Notes under the pieces: generated by a model
What the model saw: only the letters and a program-made list of their open reading frames with translations
Databases searched by the model: none
Told to the model about the DNA's origin: nothing
Made by a program: the position numbers and the translations under genes
From: Streptomyces sp. NBC_00572
GTDB lineage: Bacteria; Actinomycetota; Actinomycetes; Streptomycetales; Streptomycetaceae
Assembly (NCBI RefSeq): GCF_026341815.1
Contig: NZ_JAPENX010000001.1
Location: 1,922,001 to 1,986,000, forward strand
Length of the DNA: 64,000 nucleotides
Reading direction: 5' to 3'
Shown here: in pieces, positions 53,871-64,000 of the stretch
Layout of the letters: each line of letters opens with the position of its first letter
How positions within the stretch are numbered: position 1 is the first letter of the stretch

Positions 53871-55250
53871 CTAGGAAGCCTTGGCCTTCTCCTGCGCCGG
53901 GGCGGCCGGCGCCGGGGCGGGCTTGGCCGCCTCGTAGAACTCCTCGCGCGGCGTCTCCATGGCACCCAGGGAGACGACCTCACGCTTGAGGAACATCGCG
54001 AGGGTCCAGTCGGCGAAGACGCGGATCTTGCGGTTCCAGGTCGGCATCGCCATGCCGTGGTAGCCACGGTGCATGTACCAGGCGAGACGGCCCTTGAGCT
54101 TGATCTTCACCTTGCCGACGACGATCATCGCGACGCCCTTGTGCAGACCGAGGCCGGCCACGGCGCCCTTGTTGGCGTGGCTGTACTCCGCCTGCGGGAA
54201 GCCGCGCATGCCGGCCACCACGTTGTCGCCGAGGACCTTGGCCTGGCGCAGCGCGTGCTGGGCGTTCGGCGGGCACCAGGCGTTCGGGTTGCCCGCCTTG
54301 CGGCCGACCATGTCCGGGACCTGGGCGTTGTCGCCCGCGGCCCAGGCGTAGTCGAGGCCGTTGATCTGGAGCTTCTCGTTGCAGTCCACGTGGCCGCGGG
54401 GGCCGAGCGGCAGACCGAAGCGGGAGAGCGCCGGGTTCGGCTTCACGCCGGCGGTCCACACGATCGTGTTGGAGTCGACCTCAAGGCCGTTCTTCAGCAC
54501 GACGTGGCCGTCGACGCAGGAGTCCATGGAGGTCTCGAGGTAGATCTCGATCCCGCGGCTCTCCAGGTGCTCCTTGCCGTACTGGCCGAGCTTGGGGCCG
54601 ACCTCGGGAAGGATCTTGTCGGCCGCGTCGACCAGGACGAAGCGCATGTCCTCGCGCGACACGTTCTGGTAGTACTTCGCGGCGTCACGGGCCAGGTCCT
54701 CGACCTCGCCGATGGTCTCCGCGCCGGCGAAGCCGCCGCCCACGAAGACGAAGGTCAGCGCCTTGCGGCGGACCTCCTCGTCGGTGGTCGAGTCGGCCTT
54801 GTCGAGCTGCTCAAGGACGTGGTTGCGCAGGCCGATGGCCTCCTCGATGCCCTTCATACCGATGCCCTGCTCGGCGAGGCCGGGGATCGGGAAGGTACGG
54901 GAGACGGCGCCCATCGCGATGACGAGGTAGTCGAAAGGCAGCTCGTACGCCTCGCCGACGAGCGGCGCGATCGTGGCGACCTTGCGGTCCTGGTCGATGG
55001 TGGTGACCCGACCGGTGAGCACCTCGGCTCCGCGCACGACGCGTCGCAGCGGGACGACGACGTGGCGCGGCGAGATGCTGCCGGCGGCGGCTTCGGGCAG
55101 GAAGGGCTGGTAGGTCATGTACGACCGCGGGTCGACGACCGTGACGGTCGCCTCCGCGTAGCGCATCTTCTTGAGGATGCGCCGAGCTGCGTACAGGCCT
55201 ACGTACCCGCCGCCTACTACGAGGATCCTGGGACGCTCCGTGGTGCTCAT
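53871..55250 (-). CDS. ndh: type II NADH dehydrogenase (NDH-2)
   Basis: A 459-residue peripheral FAD enzyme that passes electrons from NADH to menaquinone without pumping protons. FAD site 'ILVVGGGYVGLYAARRI', NAD site 'FVFVGGGFAGAETIGEVEDL' and 'YAWAAGDNAQVPDM' are present. The C-terminal part has amphipathic helices for membrane contact and an Ala/Pro-rich tail. ATG 55250. Upstream is a palindrome GTTCAC-N5-GTGAAC (55390-55406). In S. coelicolor an ndh gene is, as I recall, controlled by the redox repressor Rex. Confidence 0.92.
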   Translation of the reverse strand: MSTTERPRILVVGGGYVGLYAARRILKKMRYAEATVTVVDPRSYMTYQPFLPEAAAGSISPRHVVVPLRRVVRGAEVLTGRVTTIDQDRKVATIAPLVGEAYELPFDYLVIAMGAVSRTFPIPGLAEQGIGMKGIEEAIGLRNHVLEQLDKADSTTDEEVRRKALTFVFVGGGFAGAETIGEVEDLARDAAKYYQNVSREDMRFVLVDAADKILPEVGPKLGQYGKEHLESRGIEIYLETSMDSCVDGHVVLKNGLEVDSNTIVWTAGVKPNPALSRFGLPLGPRGHVDCNEKLQINGLDYAWAAGDNAQVPDMVGRKAGNPNAWCPPNAQHALRQAKVLGDNVVAGMRGFPQAEYSHANKGAVAGLGLHKGVAMIVVGKVKIKLKGRLAWYMHRGYHGMAMPTWNRKIRVFADWTLAMFLKREVVSLGAMETPREEFYEAAKPAPAPAAPAQEKAKAS

Positions 55251-55389
55251 GAGATCGAGTATCCACCCCTCCTGAGGGGGGTGCTCGTGCGCCCCTTCAC
55301 AAGGTCTCCGGGTACCTCTGCTACACTCCGCCGCCCACGTGATCCATGTCATGGTGCTGCAAAGGAACCGGGGTGCGGGGGCGAACGTT

Positions 55390-55406
55390 GTTCACCCCTT
55401 GTGAAC
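55390..55406. promoter_or_regulatory. palindrome upstream of ndh
   Basis: GTTCAC (55390-55395), CCCTT, GTGAAC (55401-55406): a perfect dyad, 140 bp upstream of the ndh start. The half-sites resemble Rex half-sites (TTGTGAAC), but their order and spacing differ from the usual Rex operator, so the regulator is open. Confidence 0.4.
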
Positions 55407-55491
55407 TGGCCCGGAGAGCCTCCGTTAACGCCGAACGACGGGGGCCGTTCACGCGATGGAAACAACGAGCGAATCGGCCCCCGTGCCTGCG

Positions 55492-55557
55492 AAAGGGCCC
55501 TGAGGCGCCCCCCGGAGGGCCTAAAGACCCCCTTCGGGCGCCACCAGGGCCCTTTTC
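55492..55557 (-). terminator. terminator downstream of ppx
   Basis: AAAGGGCCCTG (55492-55502) pairs with CAGGGCCCTTT (55545-55555) with internal GCGCC/GGCGC pairing, and the arms end in T/A runs. It closes the eno-divIC-DUF501-ppx block. Confidence 0.6.
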
Positions 55558-55619
55558 CTTGTGAAGAACTTCACGAACTTTCCCGACGCCGTGTCGCCGG
55601 GGGTGTCGATAGATGCCCG

Positions 55620-56534
55620 CTATGCCACGGATAGGGCGATCCCATCGAGGATGTCGTGCTCACTCACGACGACCTCGTGGGCTCCGACGCGCTCGACGAT
55701 CTCCTTCAGGACGAGCGCACCGGCGATGATCACGTCGACCCGGCCGGGGTGGATGACGGGGATCGCGGCGCGCTCGGCGTGGGTGGAGGCGAGCAGCCGC
55801 TCGGTCACCTCGGCGACCTGGGCGGCGGAGATCCGGGCGTGGTGGATCTTCTCGGAGTCGTACTCCGGGAGCCCGAGGGCGATCGCGGCGACCGTGGTGA
55901 CGGAGCCGGCGAGCCCGACGAGGGTCTCGGCGGTGCCGATCGGCACGGTCTCGGCGGCCAGGTCGAGCGCGGCCCGGACGTCGGCGCGGATCGCGTCGGC
56001 CTCCTCGGCGGTCGGCGGGTCGTGCCGGACGTGCCGCTCGGTGAGCCGGACGCAGCCGATGTCGACGGAGCGGGCGGCCTCGACGTGCTTGTTGCCGGTG
56101 ACGAACTCGGTGGAGCCGCCGCCGATGTCCACGACGAGGTACGTCTCGGTGCCGTGCAGCTCGCCGGTGGCGCCGGTGAAGGAGAACTCGGCCTCCTGGT
56201 CGCCGGTGATCACCTCGGGCTCGACGCCCAGGATCTCCACGACCCCGTTCACGAAGTCCGCGCGGTTCTCGGCGTCCCGGGAGGCGGAGGTGGCGACGAA
56301 GCGGAGCTTCTCGGCGCCCAGCTCCTCGATGACCTCGGCGTACGCGCGGCAGGCGGCGAAGGTCCGCTCCAGTGCCTCGGGGGCGAGCCGGCCCGTCTTG
56401 TCGACGCCCTGCCCGAGCCGGACGATCGTCATCCGCCGGTCGAGCTCGACCAGTTCACCGGTCTCGGGGTGGACGTCGGCGACGAGCAGGCGGATGGAGT
56501 TCGTACCGCAGTCGATTCCGGCGACCCGGGTCAT
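55620..56534 (-). CDS. ppx: exopolyphosphatase/guanosine pentaphosphatase (Ppx/GppA)
   Basis: A 304-residue ASKHA-fold phosphatase acting on polyphosphate or pppGpp. Phosphate 1 loop 'VAGIDCGTNSIRLLVADV', phosphate 2 loop 'LVVDIGGGSTEFVTG' and adenosine-like motif 'VGLAGSVTTVAAIAL' are visible, with 'SATSASRDAENRADF'-type spacing between them. The short length is the actinobacterial N-terminal-core type. ATG 56534 overlaps the DUF501 stop (ATGA). It links to stringent-response control in this conserved block. Confidence 0.92.
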   Translation of the reverse strand: MTRVAGIDCGTNSIRLLVADVHPETGELVELDRRMTIVRLGQGVDKTGRLAPEALERTFAACRAYAEVIEELGAEKLRFVATSASRDAENRADFVNGVVEILGVEPEVITGDQEAEFSFTGATGELHGTETYLVVDIGGGSTEFVTGNKHVEAARSVDIGCVRLTERHVRHDPPTAEEADAIRADVRAALDLAAETVPIGTAETLVGLAGSVTTVAAIALGLPEYDSEKIHHARISAAQVAEVTERLLASTHAERAAIPVIHPGRVDVIIAGALVLKEIVERVGAHEVVVSEHDILDGIALSVA

Positions 56535-57070
56535 TCGGCGGACTTCCCTTCGTCGGTGCACGGGGTGACGCAGGGGCCCTTCGCCCACCACTCCGGCAGC
56601 ATCGCGAGCGCCTCGTCGCCGAACGGGTTCACGCCCGGTCCCGCGACCAGCGAGTGGCCGACGAGGACGTGCAGGCACTTGACGCGGTCCGGCATGCCGC
56701 CGGCGCTCGGGAAGCCCTCCAGGACCTCGATGGCGTCACGGCGCGCGAGGTAGTCCTCGTGCGCGGCCCGGTAGGCGGCGGCGAGCTCCGGGTCGGTGGC
56801 GAGCCGGGCCTGCATCTCCTTCATGACCCCGTTGGCCTCCAGGGTCCCGATGGCCGAGGCCGCCCGGGGGCAGGTCAGGTAGTACGTGGTCGGGAACGGC
56901 GTGCCGTCGGGCAGCCGGGGCGCGGTCTCGACGACGTCCGGGTTGCCGCAGGGGCAGCGGTGCGCGATGGCGCGCAGGCCGCGGGGCGGCCGGCCGAGCT
57001 GCAGCTCGAAGGCGGCGATGTCCTTCTCGGTGGGCTCGGTGGATTCGGTCTGCGGAGGGGGCGTTTCCAT
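56531..57070 (-). CDS. DUF501 domain protein
   Basis: A 179-residue cytosolic protein of DUF501: 'LGRPPRGLRAIAHRCPCGNP', 'TFYLTCP'-like 'TTYYLTCPRAASAIGTLEAN', 'DRVKCLHVLVGHSLVAGPGV' and a closing 'GPCVTPC'. Four or more conserved Cys/His suggest metal binding. It always sits between divIC and ppx in actinobacteria, as here, with a 4-bp overlap to ppx. Function unknown. Confidence 0.92.
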   Translation of the reverse strand: METPPPQTESTEPTEKDIAAFELQLGRPPRGLRAIAHRCPCGNPDVVETAPRLPDGTPFPTTYYLTCPRAASAIGTLEANGVMKEMQARLATDPELAAAYRAAHEDYLARRDAIEVLEGFPSAGGMPDRVKCLHVLVGHSLVAGPGVNPFGDEALAMLPEWWAKGPCVTPCTDEGKSAE

Positions 57071-57102
57071 GTCTGCCTTGCTCGTCTGTTGCGGAGGAGG
57101 GG

Positions 57103-57573
57103 TCAGGGGCGGTCGGCGTGGTCGACGCCGTCCCAGAGGTTGTCGTACCAGGGGCGGTCCGCCGCGCCCTGGTCGCCGCGGGGCCGTTGCTCCGCGTCGG
57201 GGTCGTTCACGGTGAAGCCGGTCTCGCCGGGCATCACGTAGTGGAGGTGCTCGCGGGCGAGGCGGCGGACGTAGGCCGGGTCCTGGAGGCGGGCCTTCTC
57301 GTCCCTGAGTTCCTCGACCCGCCGGGCGGCCTCGGCGGCCCTGCGCTCCTGCTCGGCGATCTCGCCCTGCTGGGAGACGTAGCTCCGCATCGGATAGGCG
57401 AGCGCCACGACGAGGGAGCAGACGATCAGGGCGAGGAAGGCCGCGCGGCCGGTGAGCCGCGAGCGGCGGGCCTGACGGCGGGTCTGGGAGCGGTAGACAC
57501 GGGCGGCGGTCTGCTCGCCGAGCAGTCTGATCCGGGTCGCGGTGGAGAACCGGTCCCGGTCCTTCGCGGCCAT
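57103..57573 (-). CDS. divIC: septum formation initiator (DivIC/FtsB family)
   Basis: A 156-residue bitopic membrane protein. A basic cytoplasmic N-terminus of about 45 residues, one TM (about 48-66, 'LALIVCSLVVALAYPM'), a coiled coil ('IAEQERRAAEAARRVEELRD') and 'LQDPAYVRRLAREHLHYVMP', the FtsB/DivIC signature. It joins FtsL/FtsQ in the divisome during sporulation septation. ATG 57573. It lies 90 bp after eno and 32 bp before DUF501. Confidence 0.9.
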   Translation of the reverse strand: MAAKDRDRFSTATRIRLLGEQTAARVYRSQTRRQARRSRLTGRAAFLALIVCSLVVALAYPMRSYVSQQGEIAEQERRAAEAARRVEELRDEKARLQDPAYVRRLAREHLHYVMPGETGFTVNDPDAEQRPRGDQGAADRPWYDNLWDGVDHADRP

Positions 57574-57663
57574 GTCGTGTCGCCTCCCCTGTTCACGCGG
57601 ACGTCCCCGCACACGGTACGGGACCGAGTGCGGGGACGGACGGAACTACCGGGTGCGACGCTG

Positions 57664-59109
<1,446 letters not shown>

Positions 59110-59179
59110 TCAGATCTACTGGGCGGTAACCGTTGTCACCGTCAGGTCCTCCCGGAAGTCCTCCCCGAAAAAGGGGGAA

Positions 59180-59222
59180 CCCCGGCCCGACGCGCACGGG
59201 GGATGGGCGCGTCGGGCCGGGG
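59180..59222 (-). terminator. terminator of rpfA
   Basis: CCCCGGCCCGACGCGC (59180-59195) pairs perfectly over 16 bp with GCGCGTCGGGCCGGGG (59207-59222). It lies 63 bp past the rpfA stop. The rest of the 334-bp gap (58951-59284) holds the eno promoter region and no gene. Confidence 0.8.
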
Positions 59223-59284
59223 TGGTCACCGCGGGAGGGTCGGAGGGGCCGCGTGAGCCGCCGGACTCACGCGAGCCGCCGGGC

Positions 59285-60007
59285 TCACTTCAGGTGAAGC
59301 TGCTGGCCCGGGTAGATGAGGTCGGCGTTCTCGACGACGTCCTTGTTCAGCTCGAAGAGCTTGGCCCAGCCGCCCTTGACGCCGTGCGCCTGGGCGATCT
59401 TGCTGAGGGTGTCGCCGGCGACGACCTTGTACTCGCCGTCACCCTTCTTGACCTTCTTGCCGGTCGGGGTGGTGACCGTCTTCTTGGCGGCGGCCTTCGG
59501 CGCGGCCTGCTGCTGCGTGGCCGGCTTGGGGGCCTTGCGCTGCTCGCTGCGGGTGGTCGGCTGCTCGGCCTTCCGCTCCTGCTGCGGCTGCTGGGTGCTC
59601 TGCTGCGGCGCGCTCTCGACGGCGCCGGCCGGCGAGGCGCCGGAGAGGCCCACGCCACAGGACGGCCAGGCGCCCTTGCCCTGGCCCGCGAGGACCTTCT
59701 CGCCGATGGCGATCTGCTGGGACTTCGACGCCTGGTTGGCGGTCGAGGCGTAGGCGGTGCCGCCGTACGCGGCCCAGGTGGAGGCGGAGAACTGCAGGCC
59801 GCCGTAGTAGCCGTTGCCCGTGTTGATGGACCAGTTGCCGCCGGACTCGCACGCGGCGACGGTGTCCCACTCGGAGACCGTGGCGGCCGAGGCGGTGCCC
59901 GCGGTCATCAGCGGGGCGGCGACGGCGACACCGGTGACGCCGACGAGCGTGGCGACCTGGGTGGCCTTGGAGGGACGGCGGTGTTTGCCCTTACCGGAAA
60001 ACAGCAT
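59285..60007 (-). CDS. rpfA: resuscitation-promoting factor with LysM (RpfA-like)
   Basis: A 240-residue secreted peptidoglycan lytic enzyme. Signal peptide (about 1-42, ending ASA). The Rpf domain is 'SEWDTVAACESGGNWSINTG', where the E of 'CESGG' is catalytic, with 'NGYYGGLQFSASTWAAYGG' and 'IGEKVLAGQGKGAWPSCG'. A Gln/Pro/Lys-rich linker leads to a C-terminal LysM 'YKVVAGDTLSKIAQAHGV' and 'LFELNKDVVENADLIYPGQQ'. ATG 60007. It is preceded by a c-di-AMP riboswitch. In Streptomyces such Rpfs aid spore germination and growth. Confidence 0.93.
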   Translation of the reverse strand: MLFSGKGKHRRPSKATQVATLVGVTGVAVAAPLMTAGTASAATVSEWDTVAACESGGNWSINTGNGYYGGLQFSASTWAAYGGTAYASTANQASKSQQIAIGEKVLAGQGKGAWPSCGVGLSGASPAGAVESAPQQSTQQPQQERKAEQPTTRSEQRKAPKPATQQQAAPKAAAKKTVTTPTGKKVKKGDGEYKVVAGDTLSKIAQAHGVKGGWAKLFELNKDVVENADLIYPGQQLHLK

Positions 60008-60021
60008 GGAGATTCTCCTCA

Positions 60022-60215
60022 CCGACGCCTGTGAGGTGAGCTGTCGGGTTCGGGCCGGAAGAGTTGCCCGGCCGCGTGTCCTAGCACGCGGCTTCACCCC
60101 AAGCCGATCGTCGGCCGTCTGTCTCAACGGCCGGGACCGGCACTTACCTTGGGTCCCCCACTCCTGCCTTCGGCGCTTACGCGACGACTGTTCCCATCGG
60201 CCGACGGCAGGATTC
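60022..60215 (-). ncRNA. ydaO-type c-di-AMP riboswitch leader of rpfA
   Basis: The minus-strand leader carries, in order, the conserved blocks of the ydaO/yuaA class: 'GGGGGACCCAAGGT', 'CTTGGGGTGAAGCC', a variable GCGTGC/GCACGC-type stem, 'CGGGCAACTCTTCCGGCCCG' and the highly conserved 'AACCCGACAGCTCACCTC' with 'AGGCGT' after it. It ends about 15 nt before the rpfA start, overlapping the GTGAGGAG ribosome region. Ligand-bound RNA is expected to reduce rpfA expression. Boundaries are approximate. Confidence 0.9.
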
Positions 60216-60443
60216 GGCGTTTCGGTCGACGGGGCCCGCGGTGGCGAGCGGTGACGACCGTAGACACAGACCCACCGGAAGTTCAAAGAGGCGTATTGCG
60301 GAAATACCGCCCCTACTTGCCTTCCGGTGGGGGGTGTTTGTGCAGGTGAGAGGTGACGGAAGCAAAGTTTGCGGGCGGAACACGCCAGTTGGGACGAAGA
60401 GACCCATGTCTCACTTGCCCAGAACCGGACATACGCCCGCGAA

Positions 60444-61658
<1,215 letters not shown>

Positions 61659-61694
61659 TCATCACAAGTCGATGCACCCCCGATCACGTGAAGA

Positions 61695-63050
61695 TCACAG
61701 TTCTGATGGATCGTCACCTTGTGAGGGTCGTACGGAAGGGGAGAACTCCACCGGAAGCGTGCGCAAACCACGCATGATGAGCCCCCCGCGCCACCGCAGT
61801 TCGGCCGGATCGGCGGCAAGTCGCAGGTCCGGCAACCGGGTGAGGAGGGTGGCCAGCGCGGTCTGTCCTTCGAGGCGCGCGAGCGGCGCGCCGAGGCAAT
61901 AGTGGATGCCGTGCCCGTACCCGAGGTGCTGGTTGTCGCGCCGTGCGAGGTCGAGCGTGTCCGGCCCGTCGAACCGCTCCGGGTCCCGGTCGGCGGCCGC
62001 GAGCACCACGAGGACGGGGTCCCCCGCCGGGATGTCCTGCCCGCCGATGGTCAGCGGCTCGGTCGCGTACCGCCAGGTGGCCATCTCCACCGGCCCGTCG
62101 TACCGCAGCAGTTCCTCGACCCCGGTCTCCAGGAGCCCGGTCTCGCCCGCCGCGATCGAGGCCTGGAGCAGCTCGCGCTGCTCGGGGTGGCGCAGGAGCT
62201 GGTACATCCCGTTGCCGATGAGGTTGACGGTGGTCTCGAAGCCGGCGAAGAGAAGGATGAAGGCCATGGCGGCCGCCTCGTTCTCGGTGAGGTGCTCGCC
62301 GTGGTCCGAGGCCTTGATGAGCCCCGAGATGAGGTCGTCACCGGGTTCCTCGCGCTTGCGGTGGATCAGCTCGGCAAGGTAGCCGCGCATCTTCTTCACC
62401 GAGCGCGCGACCCCGCCGCGCGGGCCGCCGCCGTGCCGGATCATCATCCCGGCCCAGTCGCGGAAGTCGTCCTGGTCCTCCTCGGGCACCCCGAGCAGGT
62501 CGCAGATGGCGTAGATGGGCAGCGGGAAGGCGAACTCGTGGATGAGGTCCGCGCTCCCCTTCTCCGCGAAGGAGTCGATGAGCCGGTCGGTCAGCTCCTG
62601 CACGCGCGGGGTGAACTCGGCGACCCGGCGCGGGGTGAAGGCCTTCGAGACGAGCCGCCGCAGCCGGGTGTGGTCCGGCGGGTCGATGTTGAGCAGATGC
62701 GTCATCAGCTCGGCCTTGCGCTCGCCCGGGATGCCCGTCTTCCCCTTGGCGTGCGGGGACTCGTCGTGGTGCGCCGGGTTCTTGGAGAGCCGCTGGTCGG
62801 CCAGGGCCTGCCGGGCGTCCCCGTACCGGGTCACGAGCCAGGCCTCGACCCCGCTGGGGAGCGTCGTCCGGTGCACGGGCGCGTGCTCGCGGAGCCAGGC
62901 GTACGCGGGGTACGGATCGCTCGCGAACTCCCAGGTGAAGAGCTCGGGCGCGGGCTCGGGCGCCGGTGTCGGTGCGGGTCCGGAGACGGGGCCGGAAGCG
63001 GGGCCGGAGACAGGGCAGGAAGAGGGGCCGGTGCCGGGGGTGGTGCTCAC
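61695..63050 (-). CDS. cytochrome P450
   Basis: A 451-residue soluble bacterial P450. I-helix 'MAFILLFAGFETTVNLIG' (acid-threonine region for oxygen activation), K-helix ExxR 'VEELLRYDGPVEMATWR' and the heme loop 'LGYGHGIHYCLGAPLAR' with the thiolate Cys are visible. The N-terminal 35 residues are a Pro/Gly/Ser repeat ('SGPASGPVSGPAPTPAP') absent from most family members. GTG 63050 has a weak site. There is no ferredoxin gene in view, so redox partners are elsewhere. Substrate unknown. Confidence 0.94.
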   Translation of the reverse strand: MSTTPGTGPSSCPVSGPASGPVSGPAPTPAPEPAPELFTWEFASDPYPAYAWLREHAPVHRTTLPSGVEAWLVTRYGDARQALADQRLSKNPAHHDESPHAKGKTGIPGERKAELMTHLLNIDPPDHTRLRRLVSKAFTPRRVAEFTPRVQELTDRLIDSFAEKGSADLIHEFAFPLPIYAICDLLGVPEEDQDDFRDWAGMMIRHGGGPRGGVARSVKKMRGYLAELIHRKREEPGDDLISGLIKASDHGEHLTENEAAAMAFILLFAGFETTVNLIGNGMYQLLRHPEQRELLQASIAAGETGLLETGVEELLRYDGPVEMATWRYATEPLTIGGQDIPAGDPVLVVLAAADRDPERFDGPDTLDLARRDNQHLGYGHGIHYCLGAPLARLEGQTALATLLTRLPDLRLAADPAELRWRGGLIMRGLRTLPVEFSPSVRPSQGDDPSEL

Positions 63051-63098
63051 CCCCCGACCGTACAGGGGGTCCGGAACGTGCGGTCTGTCAGATCATGT

Positions 63099-63133
63099 GA
63101 TCAAGAACGGTGACGTGCCCTAGATTCTTGTCG
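63099..63133 (+). promoter_or_regulatory. candidate promoter and dyad of the flavohemoprotein gene
   Basis: TAGATT (63121-63126) ends seven bases before GTG 63134, consistent with a -10 box and a leaderless transcript. CAAGAA (about 63100-63105) and TTCTTG (63125-63130) form a dyad that brackets this region. Confidence 0.35.
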
Positions 63134-64000
63134 GTGGATCCTCAGATGCTCAGAAGCACGTTCGCGGTCGTCGAGAGACGGGCCGAACACGCCGTCACCT
63201 TCTTCTACTCGCATCTTTTCTGGAACAACCCCGCCATGCGCGAGCTGTTCCCCGAGGACATGCAGCCCCAGCGGGACCGGCTCTTCGCCGCGCTCACCCA
63301 TGTGGTGACCCGCCTGGAGGACCCGGGGCTCGCGGAGTACCTGGGGCAGCTGGGCCGCGACCACCGCAAGTTCCTCGCCTCCCCCGCGCTCTACGCCGCC
63401 GTAGGGGCGAGCCTGCTCGCCGCCTTCGCGCACGCCGCCGGGGCCGCCTGGACCCTGGAGGCCGAGAAGGCCTGGACCGAGGCGTACGGACATGTCGCCG
63501 ACCTGATGCTGGCGGGCGCCGATGAGGCCGCCGGGGCCGGGGAGCCCGCCTGGTGGGACGCGGACGTCGTCCGGCACGAGCGGTACGGCGAGGACCTGGC
63601 CGTCCTCACCCTGCGGCCCCGGCAGCCCCTCCCCTTCCTCCCCGGGCAGTACGTCAGCGTCAGCTCGCTGCGCGTCCCGCGCGTCTGGCGCACCTACTCC
63701 CTAGCGGACGCGCCCCGCCCCGACGGCACGGTCGAGCTGCATGTGAGCCGGATCCCGGGCGGCGCGATGAGCACGGCCCTCGTCGACGAGACGAACCCGG
63801 GCGAGACCCTGCGGCTCAGCGCGCCCGGCGGCGGCCTGACCGCACGGACGGAGCCGGGCGGACTCCGTACCTATATATGCGCGGGTACGGGCTGGGCCCC
63901 GGTGCGGGCCCTGCTCGCGGAGGCGGCGGAGACCGAGCCGGAGCTGAAGGGCCGGCTGTTCGTCGTGGCGCGCGCCAAGGGATATCTGTACGGGCGGGAG
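63134..64000 (+). CDS. flavohemoprotein / globin-fused oxidoreductase (3' end outside window)
   Basis: 289 codons visible with no stop. The N-terminal globin has 'FYSHLFWNNPAMRELF', the proximal-His region 'LGRDHRKFLASPALYAAVG' and 'AWTEAYGHVADLMLAG'. The FAD domain then shows 'FLPGQYVSVSSLRVP', 'RTYSLADAPRPDGT' (RxYS) and 'ISR'-type loop 'HVSRIPGGAMSTAL'. The NAD domain begins 'YICAGTGWAPVRALL'. Full Hmp-type proteins are about 400 residues. It would detoxify nitric oxide. GTG 63134 was chosen; ATG 63146 is the alternative. The rest lies outside the right edge. Confidence 0.9.
   Translation, partial: MDPQMLRSTFAVVERRAEHAVTFFYSHLFWNNPAMRELFPEDMQPQRDRLFAALTHVVTRLEDPGLAEYLGQLGRDHRKFLASPALYAAVGASLLAAFAHAAGAAWTLEAEKAWTEAYGHVADLMLAGADEAAGAGEPAWWDADVVRHERYGEDLAVLTLRPRQPLPFLPGQYVSVSSLRVPRVWRTYSLADAPRPDGTVELHVSRIPGGAMSTALVDETNPGETLRLSAPGGGLTARTEPGGLRTYICAGTGWAPVRALLAEAAETEPELKGRLFVVARAKGYLYGRE

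Noticed and set aside
61695..63050. A secondary-metabolite gene cluster around the P450
   Set aside because: Neighbours are rpf genes and a flavohemoprotein; no synthase, carrier or ferredoxin genes are in view.

Overview
The window is about 72% GC chromosomal DNA from a Streptomyces or a very close relative. The evidence is GC-rich third codon positions, frequent GTG starts with GGAGG-type ribosome sites, LAxTG sortase signals, resuscitation-promoting factors behind a c-di-AMP (ydaO-type) leader, an eno-divIC-DUF501-ppx block, and a tRNA-Leu with a UAA anticodon matching bldA, the developmental tRNA of streptomycetes. The left edge cuts purK (its 3' end is missing) and the right edge cuts a flavohemoprotein gene (its 3' end is missing).

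Layout. 1-5.5 kb: purK, a GtrA-like membrane protein, an OmpR-type two-component pair and a peptide (POT) transporter with a structured leader. 5.6-9.7 kb: a four-gene secreted/sortase-anchored operon in which every junction is a 4-nt stop/start overlap. 9.8-11.8 kb: a SigB/SigF-family sigma factor with divergent anti-sigma (HATPase) and anti-anti-sigma (STAS) genes. 12-23.1 kb: a surface-glycan cluster with a DegT-type aminotransferase, a flippase carrying a C-terminal domain related to a neighbouring GT-C protein, a GH26-like hydrolase, a small membrane protein, a GT-C transferase, a polysaccharide deacetylase, a GT2 transferase, a FemAB/GNAT-like acyltransferase and an APH-like kinase. 23.4-34.8 kb: a lipoprotein, a histidine-utilization operon (hutU, an M20 amidohydrolase, hutF, hutI), a divergent PLP decarboxylase, an SRPBCC protein, a four-gene roadblock/DUF4388 cluster and an RpiR-type regulator.

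35-46.6 kb: a small secreted protein, a gene-poor stretch of about 1 kb, a very large secreted protein ending in an SGNH hydrolase, cystathionine beta-synthase, a second SGNH hydrolase and a thiolase. 46.6-55.3 kb: small conserved proteins, a Bax-inhibitor-1 protein, bldA, a MacB-like ABC exporter, a cyclopropane synthase and a type II NADH dehydrogenase. 55.6-64 kb: ppx, DUF501, divIC and eno, then rpfA with its riboswitch, rpfC, a cytochrome P450 and a flavohemoprotein.

Links between genes. HutU, HutI and HutF carry urocanate to N-formylglutamate. No HutG is seen and an M20 amidohydrolase is translationally coupled to hutU, so it is a candidate for the last step. A 14-nt element shared by the hutU and rpiR upstream regions ties the regulator to the operon. 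By eye, the only in-frame TTA codon I found in the called genes lies in the DUF4388 gene of the roadblock cluster, which suggests that cluster could be bldA-dependent. Starts were chosen from visible ribosome sites and overlaps. No searches were run, and family calls rest on motif recognition.
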